Below are positions 43,031 to 53,524 of a DNA stretch of 64,000 nt, piece by piece; position 1 is the stretch's first letter, and each line of letters begins with the position of its first letter. The stretch covers positions 558,001 to 622,000 of the forward strand of contig NC_059420.1 in assembly GCF_905220565.1 (NCBI RefSeq), in the 5' to 3' direction. The notes beneath the pieces were generated by a model, which saw nothing but the letters and a program-made list of their open reading frames with translations, was not told where the DNA came from and searched no databases. Source of the DNA: Melitaea cinxia. Lineage: Eukaryota > Arthropoda > Insecta > Lepidoptera > Nymphalidae. The position numbers were made by a program, and so were the translations under genes.

Positions 43031-43992
43031 CTAAATATTACCTCTAAGGTTAAAATCTCTTGCATGTCGGTGCCTATCGCGCACATAGCGTTCAAAATAG
43101 TCACCATCGCAACCAACACACAGACCACATCTAAAAATCAGCTGTTCACTAACACGTGCTAACACTTCCGAATTAGTTTTTATTCGATCGAACGCACAAA
43201 TTATTTTGTCAATGAGCATGTCACGGCTCGTAATTACACTGTACACCATTGTTTTAACGTGTCCCCATAAATAGAAGTCCATTTATGTAACGTCCGGTGA
43301 CCTTGGGGGCCATGCACGAGGCAGCTGGCAGCGTTTCAGTGAGAAACTAAATATGTTTCACCATTAAGTCGATCTAAGTAAACGGGGCCCAGTACCGTGG
43401 AATTTACTATTCCCGCCCAAACATTCACGCTGAATCGGTGCTGATAATTATGTGGTATAGGTTCATGCGGGTTTTCGTAACACCACAAATGGTCGTTACG
43501 TGTATTGAATAAACCCACTGTACCAAATGTGGCTTCATCAGTCCAAAAAATTGTAGGCCGTTCAGCAAGCAACCAGTTACAAAAATTCACTCGTGCTGGT
43601 TTGTCAGATTCGGTGAGTTCCTGAACACGATGAAGGTGAAACGGGTATTTGCCTTCATTGTGAATGACACTTCACGCGAAGTACTGTGACACGTTGAACC
43701 TTCGCGCTGAGTCATTTGTGCTCGCTGCGGGGTCCGCCTCAAAGAACTCCTGGATCTCTTCGTGTTCATGTACAGTGCGCCTTGGGGGACGGCCACTATC
43801 CGTCATCCTGTGCTGGAACTGGCCATAATCTCGTAGTCGCTGTGTGGCTGCTAACATTTTTTCACGGCTCGCTGTAGGTAAGTTCGGATACCTAGCTGCA
43901 TATTACCGATAGACTTCTGACACATTTTCATCACACCTAGCCAGCATCCTCACCATTTCCGTGTATTCAACATTAGAATAGTGGTACGCCAT
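43031..43992 (-). pseudogene. Mariner-type transposase with DUF4817 head, broken
   Basis: ATG at 43990-43992 starts MAYHYSNVEYTEMVRMLARC, the DUF4817 head. TQRLRDYGQFQHRMTDSGRP follows. The first catalytic aspartate is in TIFWTDEATFG (about 43530-43560), later RFSVNVWAGIV. The next block WPPRSPDVT-MDFYLWGH has another D (about 43260-43310, one stop). The stretch that should hold the central motif between VYLDRLNGETYL and WPPRSPD is deleted or unreadable. There are frameshifts near 43590 and 43680 and a stop in the head (VYR*YAAR). Non-functional. Confidence 0.82.
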
Positions 43993-44625
43993 GGTTATAA
44001 AATTACTTCAGAGATAAGAGATACCATACAATACATCGATCGATACGAATAAAATAAATACAAGAGGCAAACAAAATCATATGACGCGGGCGCATCGAAG
44101 TCGCCGCGCTGACTGCCGCGGCTAGCGAAATAGTTCAAGTTCAAGGGCGCTAGCGCCGCTCCGTCCCTACCTCCCCCCTCACATTCACACCAGCAAGTGG
44201 GAATTGTTTACCTAATCTTTAGATGCGCGTAGAGCTTATAACATTCAAACGGAAAATTAAATTACTATTTTTTTTATTTATGAAAATAAAAGCTAACAAA
44301 TTATCAAAAGTCGTAGAACAAATGTTGTTACTTATGATGATTGAAAATGTAAGACAATTATTAAAACCATATTATTGGTTTAACATTTTACTAAGTACCT
44401 ATTCCATACGTGGTGTCTAAAAGTACTAATAATTATAATATGCGGTTATTTGTTTCCCGAATCTGATTGTGAATTAGACAGTAGAGAAACGGAAATCCTG
44501 TTTTTCTTAATTATCGTCGTAATGTTGAGGACTAGGAAGGCGGGAGGTATGACAATGATCAATTATCTTTCTAATTATTAAGGACAACCAACAGAAGATA
44601 CAATATAAATGTTTTATCAAATTAA
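43993..44625. other. Flank of the mariner, with a GC-rich part
   Basis: GC-rich at 44085-44185 (GACGCGGGCGCATCGAAGTC and CGCTAGCGCCGCTCCG), then AT-rich DNA. Possibly the mariner 5' end. No gene. Confidence 0.3.
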
Positions 44626-44710
44626 CAGGTTAAGCATAACCCGAATCAAAGAGGAAGGAGGTCATAGTCCTCAAGCTGTTCTTCGTCCTTCTTTCCAAAC
44701 TTGATGAAAT

Positions 44711-45030
44711 ATATGGCTTTGTCGTATAAGATTTCCTCATCTGGCGAGAGATCAACTGCTGACTTCTGTAGTTCCAAGAAAACAAATATTTATTCAGAGG
44801 AGTCTTGATGTTAGGTATCCTTAGGTACAAAGCTGGGACAGTAAGTCTTGCTATTTTAAGCGCACAGGCTATATGGCTTTGTTGTATAAGATTTCCACAT
44901 CTGGCGAGAGATCAACTGCTGACTTCTGTAGTTCCAAGAAAACGAATATTTATTCAGAGGAGTCTTGATGTTAGGTATCCTTAGGTACAAAGCTGGGACA
45001 GTAAGTCTTGCTATTTAAAGCGCACAGGCT
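44711..45030. repeat. 160-bp tandem duplication in the viral PB1 copy
   Basis: 44711-44870 and 44871-45030 are nearly identical (both start ATATGGCTTTG and end CGCACAGGCT). There are a handful of differences. The duplication occurred after integration or in the integrating cDNA. Confidence 0.9.
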
Positions 45031-45503
45031 TTGTCATTTTCTGTTTCAAAGCTACCTTTCATCACGGAATTTCTCACTGTTCGGTTTGTTTTCCTCACAT
45101 AAGAAAATATGTTTCTTGGAATTTCAGTCTCAGTAGTGACCAACCATCATTTTCTACTACAGCTCTCTACTATAGCTTATTTTCTCCTCTGGTTCAGCCG
45201 AAAATGGGTTGTTCGGGTTCAACATCGTTTGTGCAGAGTGCCTTCTTCATGCAGATTTCATCGAGGTCGCAGTTTGAAGTATCCCACATGTTCTCTCCTC
45301 CGTCAGCAATCAAAAGAACCTTGCCTGACACTTCCTTTCTCTTATTGGGGTTATAAAGTATCCTATATAATCTTGTTCCGTTTTTAACGTTCAAATGTTT
45401 ATAATTTTTAACTTTCCGTGCGCTCGTTTACTTAACCAATGAAATGTCGTAATTTCATTTTAAACGGTACACGCTTGTTATTTGACCAATGAGAGCGCCC
45501 GGA

Positions 45504-47213
45504 TCACCGGCGCGCATGCGGGACGACCAGCGGGATGTTGTCGATTTTGGCAGTGAAGAGGGTCCTGGTCTGTATAATTTCATCTTTAAGTTTCTCTAGG
45601 CCTCCTAAGAGCGAGCTTATTGTGCTCCCCACTGCCTTAAGCGACCCCTGGACATCGCTCGTCTGCGAAGTCGCTTCGCCGCTACTCCTAGCCGACGAAA
45701 GCACCCTCTGCAGCTCACTGAGTTTTTCGTCCTGATTCGCCTGCACTTCCTTGATGTCACGGATCCGCCGGAAAGGTTCCACCGTCTCGTACTCTAGCCA
45801 GGAGCGTACGGCTCTAGCCTCCCTCAACGTCTCCACGACATCAGTCTGCGTTTTTTGCATCCCCGAGAAGAGCGTCTTCTTGAGGTCTGCGAGCTCTTTG
45901 GCATGAGCTCTTTCGACCCGCACAAGTTCTTGGGCGTGACGGGTGCGCTCCTTCTCAAGGTTGCACTTGTGCCGGCTGCGCGAGTCCGAGAGTGATAGGA
46001 TCGTCTCATATAGACCCACCCATAAGCGGTGGTTTTCGCCTCGCGTTTAATGTTGCCGGCGCGTTCCAGAGCTTCTTTCTTCTTCTTAAGATTCCGTCTC
46101 CTTGCGAAGGTTGGCAATCATTAGGGCGATTTCAACTTTTGAAACCGCTGCTCTAAAAAGTGATCTTGTGCTCTTCCCGAACCACTGGCGCAAGTTCTTT
46201 AGCCACGATATCCTTCTGCGGCCAGGCCTCCCTTCTGCCTGCTACTTGCCCCTGAATGATAAGTTGAAGGAGTTCATATTTTTTGGTGTTGCGCATCACG
46301 TGTCCAAAATATTCCAATTTCCTCCTCTTTATGGTTGTAAGTATCTCTGTGGCCTTCCCCATTCTTTGTAGCACGGTGGTGTTTCGTACGCGGTCTCTCC
46401 AAGTAATTCTTAGCATACGTCTGTACACCCACATCTCGAACGCTTCCAGTTTTTTAGACATGGCTCCTGTCAGCGTTCAAGCTTCTACACCATAGAGAAG
46501 TACAGAAAAGACATAGCACCGCGCCATGCGTGTTCGAAGAGAAATACTTAGGTTCCGGTCACAAAGAACTCTTTTCATTCTCGAAAAGGCGTTGCGTACC
46601 TGCTCTATTCTGCATCGTATTTCGAGGCTGTGATTTCCTGTTTCGTCAATCATTGTGCCCAGATATCCGAATTTGGTGACCCGTTCAATGCCCTGGCCAT
46701 TTAGGGATAAAGACGTGATAAGCTCAGGTGTTCGGCTTATTACCAAGTACTTCGTGTTTTTGGTGTTGATGCTTATACCGTATTCAACACTAACGGAAGC
46801 CACTGAATTTATCAACCTTTGAAGACCCGCGAGACTAGGAGAGCTTCTTTGCCACGTTGTAATAGTTGATTGGCCACCGCCGTGACGTGGTCCATCTCAA
46901 CTCCCGTTCCTCTCCTTGGAGTGGTGTAGAGGAGGGAGGTCCTCCTGCTGGTTTCGGAGGCTGGAGAGCCCACCGAGGACGTTTCAATATCCTCCAAATC
47001 TGACAGCGGGGGCTCCGAAGCTGTGTCAGTGTGGACGACATTATATTCCGCGATGTTCTTCCGTTGGTCGCCTGACGTCGACGGCAGCGGTGCGACAGGT
47101 GTGTTTGTTCCGGTTACATTCGCGAGTTTCTTGAGGACTTTTTTGCGAAGCGAGACCGATGACTTTGAAGTCACCGATGACGCCTCGGTTGCTTTTTTGG
47201 CGTGGGAAGACAT
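45504..47213 (-). pseudogene. Gag/ORF1-like coiled-coil protein, split by an RTE LINE
   Basis: ATG at 47211-47213 (MSSHAKKATEASS) starts a serine-rich part (to 46840) ending NQLLQRGKEAL. After the insert the frame resumes with KEALERAGNIKREAKTTA and, after a one-base shift, LYETILSLSDSRSRHKCNLE. A long heptad-rich region then runs to a stop at 45504. This resembles ORF1/gag-like proteins of retroelements. I cannot give the clade. It has no partner pol gene here. The whole unit lies inside the viral PB1 copy and must be younger. Confidence 0.55.
46079..46839 (-). mobile_element. RTE/CR1-like LINE, 5'-truncated, with 11-bp duplication
   Basis: The 761-bp insert is flanked by AGAGCTTCTTT at 46068-46078 and 46840-46850. 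It encodes the end of a reverse transcriptase (GISINTKNTKYLVISRTP, FGYLGTMIDETG, then VLLYGVEA near 46480). The thumb/C-terminal part follows (LEAFEMWVYRRMLRITWRD, KRRKLEYFGHVMR near 46290-46440). Its 3' end is an (AAG)n tail (CTTCTTCTTAAG on this strand at 46079). Typical target-primed insertion. Confidence 0.85.
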
Positions 47214-49399
47214 TGCTTTTTAACTACTTACGTGCTAGTTTATGTACAAATCTATAAGTACAGTCGACTACTAATAAAAAAGAAAAAGAAAACAAAAGAA
47301 CACAATAATAAATTAATTTATGAAGGTTGTTGGTCGATCTTAGGGACTCACGTGGCGCAAGGATGGTGTGACGCCGATGTTGCAGTGGCACGAGGACGCC
47401 GATGTCGTTGCTTCCTCGTGGAGTACCAAGTTCGTACCAAGTGAAATTCCCTTCACAATACCAAGAGGTAAACTCGCCATAGCCTCTTTTAAAAAACCAT
47501 GTCTTTTCGGGACTAGTGTTAACCCCTATCATCTTGAGCGATTTCCTATAAATATCTATTACGTCTATTAAATCAGGAGAGTTTTCAGTCACAAACAAGG
47601 ACATGCTATCATCAGAAGACCGTAACGTAACTTTTGCCTTCCCAGGGCCAATGCCGTACATAACAGGCTAGTGCCTGTGTCCTAAGCCAAGTTTTGTGGT
47701 AGCAGCATTCAACATTTTAATATTACAATATTATAATTAATTAAAACAAAACATTCTTTTTCAATAATAAATAAGTTCTATAACTTCTTGGCAATATAAT
47801 AAACAGCCCCTGTAGCAGCTCCACTAATCACTCCAACACCTACTTTCTTTGCAGTGCTTTTCCACTTTTTTGAACTTGAAGCCGTATTCATAGAGCTGCT
47901 GGACCCTCCGCCTTCCATTCTTGAGTAAGGGATGTTACTGTTTGGCCCTATGCAGAAATCATTCCCATTAACATTCCGCCTGAGGACAACACGTCATTAT
48001 CCCCATATCGGTAGGGTTCTATTTCATTGTCCCATTTCCAAATTTTATCACTCATTGCGAACGTGTGCTCCTTAATCCACTTTATCCTTGAGTATTCCCT
48101 TTCATTTTGAACAAGGACCCCATCTCCAAAGGTTCTGAAAGGTTTCATAGACATTAAGTAGTTTCCGACACAAGCAATAGTTTTAAAGAGCTCAGCTTGT
48201 TCAGAGGAAGGACTTAATGACAGTTCTTGTCTTGTTTTCTTATCAAAGAGGACATGGTGCCTCAGCAAAGGTGGAGGGGTTCACGCACTCATTCCATTTA
48301 ATTGCGTCTTCGGTAGCTTGAAGTGATCTTTCATCAGGCAACCCTAAGGGACCCTGCGCTCATTTCTGCAAACATTTTCTTCCTCTTTTCGTCACCACAT
48401 GGATATTTTGGATCCATATGACTACCAAGTTCTAAATGAAAGCTTTCAATAATATGGAAAAACAGACGAGGATTTACAGACGCTATGGCCCTTCTATCTA
48501 ATTTGCCTCTTTCTCCATGTCTTACGTATGAACAAAATGACCTAGCAAGATCCAACATATATCTCAATACATTAGACTTGCCTTGAATAACTTTTTCAGA
48601 AATCATTGGAGTTTCCACGGCTACCTCTTGTTATTGTTTTTCCCTACTGTTTTACTTTCTCTTCCTTAAGTTGGTTTTATTTATGCAAGAGGTCTTTAGC
48701 TGTTCTAGGGACATGCGTCGGAAAAGATATTGGATCCACTCCAAGTTGTTTGAACATACTACCCCTAGATTGTCTTTAAAAAAGTCTCAAAGTTCTGTTG
48801 TATGCTACTGAACTAACTAGGCACACTTCTTTGAAGTGTTGGATTTGGAGAAATTATCTTTTCCATTACATTGTTCACTATATTGTCCATTATATTTTGG
48901 TGACTGACTAAAAATACTCTAAGCATTTTATTAAATTCTCCTGGGTGTCAATTACTTGATATTGTGTTAAAAGGGAATGGTGAGGTTTCACTTGTCCAGT
49001 GCAATTGCTCTGTGCCTATACCGAATACTGTGAGTGGGGCCTTATCACTCTTTTTATTGAATTCGCTTGTCCTATTCACCATCTCGGCAACCTTTGGTAC
49101 AGGGTTTCCGTATCCCATGGGAGGTGGATTTGTATACAGGTATAAAAAGCTTATAGCTCCCAAATCTTTATTTATTCCCCTAACGTCTATTGTGTTAGAC
49201 ATGTTATCGTTTAACTTTTCTTTCAACAAAAAAGTGGTAACGAGGCTCGAAATCTTTACTTTGGATTTTCTCATGCTGTTTATTTTGTTCTCCATCTTAT
49301 TGTTTAACAAGAGTCTGTTTAAACTAATTTGTAAGTTTTAATACATACTTAATAGGTAAACAATGATCATTGTACTTCTTTTTATAGGCAGTCACTACA

Positions 49400-49640
49400 T
49401 GCTGTACTCAGTCAGCTCAGCCTATTGCAGTCCACTGCAGGACATAGGCCTCCCCAAGTTCAACCAAACATCCCGGTTTTCCGCAATCCTCATCCAGCCT
49501 ACACCGGCAATCTTACGTAGATCGTCGGTCCAACAGGCCGGAGGACGTCCCACACTGCGTTTGCCAAGACACGGTCTCCACTCCAGGGTCCATCTGCGAC
49601 ATGCTGTACTGTTCAGTGTAAATTAAAGGAGAATGGGCAA
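49400..49640 (-). repeat. LINE 3' tail repeat, RTE-like, copy 3
   Basis: Contains GCAGTCCACTGCAGGACATAGGCC, CATCCAGCCTACACCGG and the phrase GGCCGGAGGACGTCCCACACTG. These are words of a widespread lepidopteran LINE end in reverse orientation. No open reading frame of note. Confidence 0.6.
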
Positions 49641-49849
49641 ATTGGCTCAAAGATACAAAAGTCTGTCCCCAGGGTTGGCACGTAGTGCATTAAAAAGAGT
49701 TTTATATACGGACCATTTCTTTATATGGAATCGTAAAAATCCTACCTACAGAAAAAAAAAAATAATGAATAAAAAAAATCCGAAATTACGAATTTGGTAG
49801 ATGAGTACATTAAAACGCAGACATTTTTATTTAATTTGTATTTCAGTTA

Positions 49850-50110
49850 TTATATATTTTCATCATCTACAATAACAGAGTCTAAAAATGCTGCAGGGTG
49901 AATAACGGTGTCATATCGTGCCCATCCCAGAAACCATACAATAGACATTATGTGGGCGCATGAACTCAAGGTACGTCTGCCGCTTTTGCATGAACAGTAA
50001 TAGTGACCCAGAGCTTCCAGTCCTCGTTGGTCCAAGTTTATTAAAATGTATGTATTATATACGCGACTTCTTGTGTGTCTTGATTGTATTCTTTCTCTTA
50101 GTAACCAGAA
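49850..50110 (-). pseudogene. ISL2EU-like transposase C-terminus with SWIM finger
   Basis: From 50110 down: RIQSRHTRSRVYNTYI, then YYCSCKSGRRTLSSCAHIM, which has the SWIM pattern C-x-C...C-x-H, then WFLGWARY and an acidic end with a stop at 49850. It is the same family as the fragments at 22945, 29208 and 30047. The catalytic region is missing; a piggyBac fragment starts at once. Confidence 0.55.
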
Positions 50111-50114
50111 GTTA

Positions 50115-50640
50115 TTACCAATTATTCATATAGACAACTACCACGTGGAATTGACTTAGATGAAGAATGACAGAAGCTCCAACGCCTCGAGATTTGTCTC
50201 CAAAGTTTGTTTTTGCGCCCTGATAAACTTCGAAGTCAATCATCAAACCATCGCTAGTAGTAGCAACGAAAGCTTTTTTAGGCCTTGTGGACGCGGCTTT
50301 GTTTTTATTACTTGTCTCAAACCACGTGGACATGTCCCAGAGAATGGAATCATTTGCTCGTCGATGGAATAAAAGCCTGATTGACATTCTAATTTGTCGC
50401 AAGCGTTTTTGACTTGAGTAAGTACAGGTAGCACTTTCCAAAATGAATTCTGGTTTCCTGCCGGAGCGTCATCACTATCGACAACGTGGAATGCCATACG
50501 AAGAATCTTGAAACGATCTCTAGAAATTTTGTCAGCAATTAAAGCTAATCGCATTTCGTTCCGCCAGTACATGTGAATGCGAAGGTATGGATAACATCCC
50601 ATGATGAAATGAATTCAGCAACGGTAAGGTCATACAAAGT
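50115..50640 (-). pseudogene. piggyBac transposase fragment (copy 5)
   Basis: HMYWRNEMRLALIADKISRD, then GFYSIDEQMIPFSGTCP with the first catalytic D (about 50340-50390), then after a frameshift FVATTSDGLMIDFEVYQGAK. Only the first half of the core remains. Both ends are cut. It differs clearly from the intact copy. Confidence 0.8.
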
Positions 50641-50649
50641 ATGACACCA

Positions 50650-51001
50650 AAAGTTGCGTTTGAGTCGGATCGTCACTATCGTGCAAACCAATATTTGAGA
50701 GGTTATGTTATCCAATACAAAGTAATTTATACCAATAATATTGTTTACTACATGCCATCAGTAACTAAGCAAGCTATTAAAAGCAAAATCATATCAAAAT
50801 AGTTAAATAAAAAACAAAAAACTCAATACTTACTCCGACCACTCCGCTCAACAAAATACGCCGACATCTTCACCGCAAGGTCAAAGAGCACTGACTGCCT
50901 TCTCACTCGCACCCGCGCGTTTAATTCATAAACAGACTCGTGCACGATCGTTAGCTAGCGTCTTGGGCCCGAAAAGTTGGTTAGAAAACGCGCGGGATTT
51001 T
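50650..51001. other. Non-coding stretch, nothing recognised
   Basis: AT-rich then CpG-rich near 50850-50990. No gene seen; it may be a transposon end. Confidence 0.3.
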
Positions 51002-52100
51002 TTAAAAATAAAATGCACGATCGTGTTCCGGCGTCGTGAAAGGGATATTGTAGTATAAAAGCAATTGATAAATCTTATCTACATTGCGCATATATTTTGT
51101 ATATTTTACAATAGCATTCGGCTTTAAAGTTCTTAGTTCTGGTCGTCGGGGGTTTTGCACAGAAACCATATCAGCGTTGTGTTCGCCAGACACAACTATG
51201 ACCTCTCTATTGCTAAATATCTGTGCCATTTACAAAATGTTAAATTTTGTTCATTATGTAGTATTATAGATTCTCCCTTTTGTAATTTTGTGTCAATTTA
51301 GCACAGTTTCAAAATTTCTTCTATTATCGTGTCTCACATGTAGTAGATTCAATACATCTTTTGTTAATATTAAATTACATCCTCTAATTAGTTTTAAATT
51401 TAATCTTGTTAACGGCCGAAAACACGTCACTCTACACGGATGTCAAAACTGTCCGTGTTTGGACAGTACTTATAACAAATGGACACAACGATAAATAATA
51501 AAATTTTATGCCATAACGACTGGCTTTTGATTTCATATACTGCCTAAATGAAAGTCTACCTCTCCAAACCATCAAAGATTCATCTATTGCCAATTCTCTT
51601 GTTGGATAGTAAATTTCTTTAATTTTTTCATTATATGAATTAATTAACGTTTTGACTTTTAATAAACTTTCATTGCCATCTTCTTGTTGTACATTTAAGA
51701 CTCGTAAAATATTCAAAAATCGGTCTCTCTTCATGTGTTGACTAAATACTTGAGGGGAAAAAGTAATACGACTTCTAAAAATCATTTAGTCTGTTCATTT
51801 TTACGTTTCCCACGTGTAAGAGCCATAAAAGTCTTTTATTCATCCATAGTCAGCGGATGCCAGCCTTACATTCTACTAAAGTTTTTGACATTTTGACTGA
51901 TTACTTTAGATGCATACCTGTCAAAACAAGTTAGAATGAGATTCATTATACGATCCAATATCAAAAGGTAAAAATCTACTGGTTCTTTGTTTCTCATGTC
52001 TACTTTCAAACCAGTACGTTGTTGAAAATCGAGAGAATTCTGGGAATGTGGGCTTCCAATGCACCAATCATTGACTGGTTCAACCACATCATCTTCCCTA
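51002..52100 (-). pseudogene. piggyBac transposase, several broken pieces (copy 6)
   Basis: Upper part: GLKVDMRNKEPVDFYLLILD and ASKVISQNVKNFSRM (51870-52000). Then come MKRDRFLNILRVLNVQ and LAIDESLMVWRGRLSFRQYM with a catalytic D (51560-51600). KASRYGIKFYYL follows, then a 200-base gap of unreadable DNA (51230-51430). The last part (51002-51229) has LKPNAIVKYTKYMRNVDKI with the third D. The cysteine-rich end is missing. Stops and frameshifts are many. Confidence 0.8.
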
Positions 52101-52149
52101 TTGGCACAAAAAATGAAAGATTTTCTTAAGTTCCCTACAACCCAAGTGA

Positions 52150-52310
52150 TGTAAACAAAGTGAAACGAGCGTTTTATGATATTGCTGAATTTCCTTGAGT
52201 GATTGGTTGTATTGATTGTACACATATTAAAATAAGAAGTCCCGGTGGAATATCTTCAGTGTATCGAAATAGAAAGGGGTGGTTTGCTTTTAATATTTGT
52301 AATTCAATTT
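52150..52310 (+). pseudogene. Harbinger transposase fragment
   Basis: Plus-strand reading KVKRAFYDIAEFP, then a stop in place of a conserved G, VIGCIDCTHIKIRSPGG and YRNRKGWFAFN. The D in CIDCTH is the first catalytic residue. It is a different lineage from the complete Harbinger at 14.7-20.7 kb. Only about 50 codons survive. Confidence 0.7.
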
Positions 52311-52984
52311 TTTTTTATCCTCGAAATGTTTTATTCTTAAAACTGCCTCTCTTCTTACGTAATCTGAGGGTTTGCGTTGCTCAGCTCGCTCTGTGTATAC
52401 ACATAGGTGTGGCAGAGGCACAAAATTCCATCGTGTCATGAGCTTCACATACTAAAATATAAGAAAAAAATAACTGTGCATCTCATTTTAAAACTTTATC
52501 AACATAATATAAATTAATATGTACCTGTGTTCTGTTCAGAGCCTAGAGCAGTTTCAGTTAGCATAGACTGGCTATCTTTGGTGTTGTTTGTTATATCTAT
52601 AATAGGTTTCATAGACGGTTTAACTTTAAGGTTTAACTAAGGGTTGGATCAAATATTTCAATTGAAAAATCTAAAACATACCTATGGGGCAGTTTTTAAG
52701 GATTTTATATCTTCTAAACCTTAACTCTTTCAACCTCCTTATTTTTGATGGTTAACAAAACCGATCTATCACTGTCAAAAGAATTGTTCACTTCACATAC
52801 CATTACTGGAGCAGCCTGAAGAACAAAACCAAATATTAATATTGGAGAGTACAACAAAATGAATGAAATTTTTATTAAAAAGCAATTGTACCTCCTCAAC
52901 CATGCTTATTATGGCTCCCTGCTGTGGAGGATGTGGAGGATTCGATGGTCCACCTCCAGTTTACGGTTTCGGAGCGTTGCGGCT
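52311..52984. other. Degenerate stretch with a possible spliced remnant
   Basis: On the minus strand an exon-like piece (AAPVMVCEVNNSFDSDRSV, 52715-52815) follows a TTCTTCAG acceptor. It might belong to a Harbinger accessory gene, but I cannot show a family motif. Confidence 0.25.
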
Positions 52985-53003
52985 CAAGATGGTTGGTCAC
53001 AAC
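52985..53003 (-). pseudogene. Gypsy gag short flank (left of the P-type element)
   Basis: The minus strand reads VVTNHLEPQRSE across this short stretch (continuing to about 52975). It is the direct continuation of the gag text that breaks off at 58676. After RSE the similarity to gag ends. Confidence 0.45.
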
Positions 53004-53122
53004 CACAGAACATTAAATACTCTAGGAGAAGAATAACGACTTCCTAAATAAAAGGTTAAGACAGTATTGCTGCGCGCCATCTAGTGGTAGCCCAGAACAA
53101 CTGCGTGAAGGACGTGAATAGG

Positions 53123-53172
53123 GCGGGAACTTTGAAATGCATAATGTGGCGGGAACTTTGAAATGCATAATC
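53123..53172. repeat. Two 24-base direct repeats
   Basis: GGCGGGAACTTTGAAATGCA followed by TAAT is present twice in a row near the left end of the P-type interval. It may be a subterminal repeat of that element. Confidence 0.6.
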
Positions 53173-53524
53173 AAAACTATTTTTTTCTTTCAAGTGTACA
53201 ATAGAATTGCTTATCTCAAATTAGCATTACAAAACAATATTAAAATTTAAAAATTAATGACCTATGTAACATATTATGCTAAATTGACATAACTTGATTT
53301 CTGTTGTACAACCAGAAAAAAATCGGTATTCATTAATTTCCTACTTTACTAAATATTAGAAAAAAACTCAGGAATTATGGTACTTTTTTATTTCAGTAAT
53401 TTAAGTATGTATAACCAAATTAGTTACATAGTCCGATATAAAATTAAGTGCATTTATCCATGTTCGTAAAACGACTTTTAACTTGTAGGTATTCAGCAAA
53501 AGGAACTTCATTCCAAACGGTTTT

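Larger units (their letters stand above)
44630..49310 (-). pseudogene. Endogenous orthomyxovirus-like PB1 polymerase gene, copy 1, broken and interrupted
   Basis: PB1 is the RNA-dependent RNA polymerase subunit of orthomyxoviruses. Reading down the strand: an N-terminal part (48948-49310), a pre-motif A region with RGKLDRRAIASV (48334-48618), a motif B region ending GGMLMGM (47948-48268), and motif C with SSDDS (about 47607-47621). A later block with DGGENMWDTSNCDLDEICMK (45194-45394) and a C-terminal part (44630-44830) follow. Stops and frameshifts separate most parts. About 2 kb of retroelement DNA splits the gene between roughly 45.4 and 47.4 kb. A 160-bp part of the 3' end is duplicated. 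The nearest relatives I would expect are arthropod quaranjavirus-like viruses. This is an old, non-functional copy. Confidence 0.85.
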
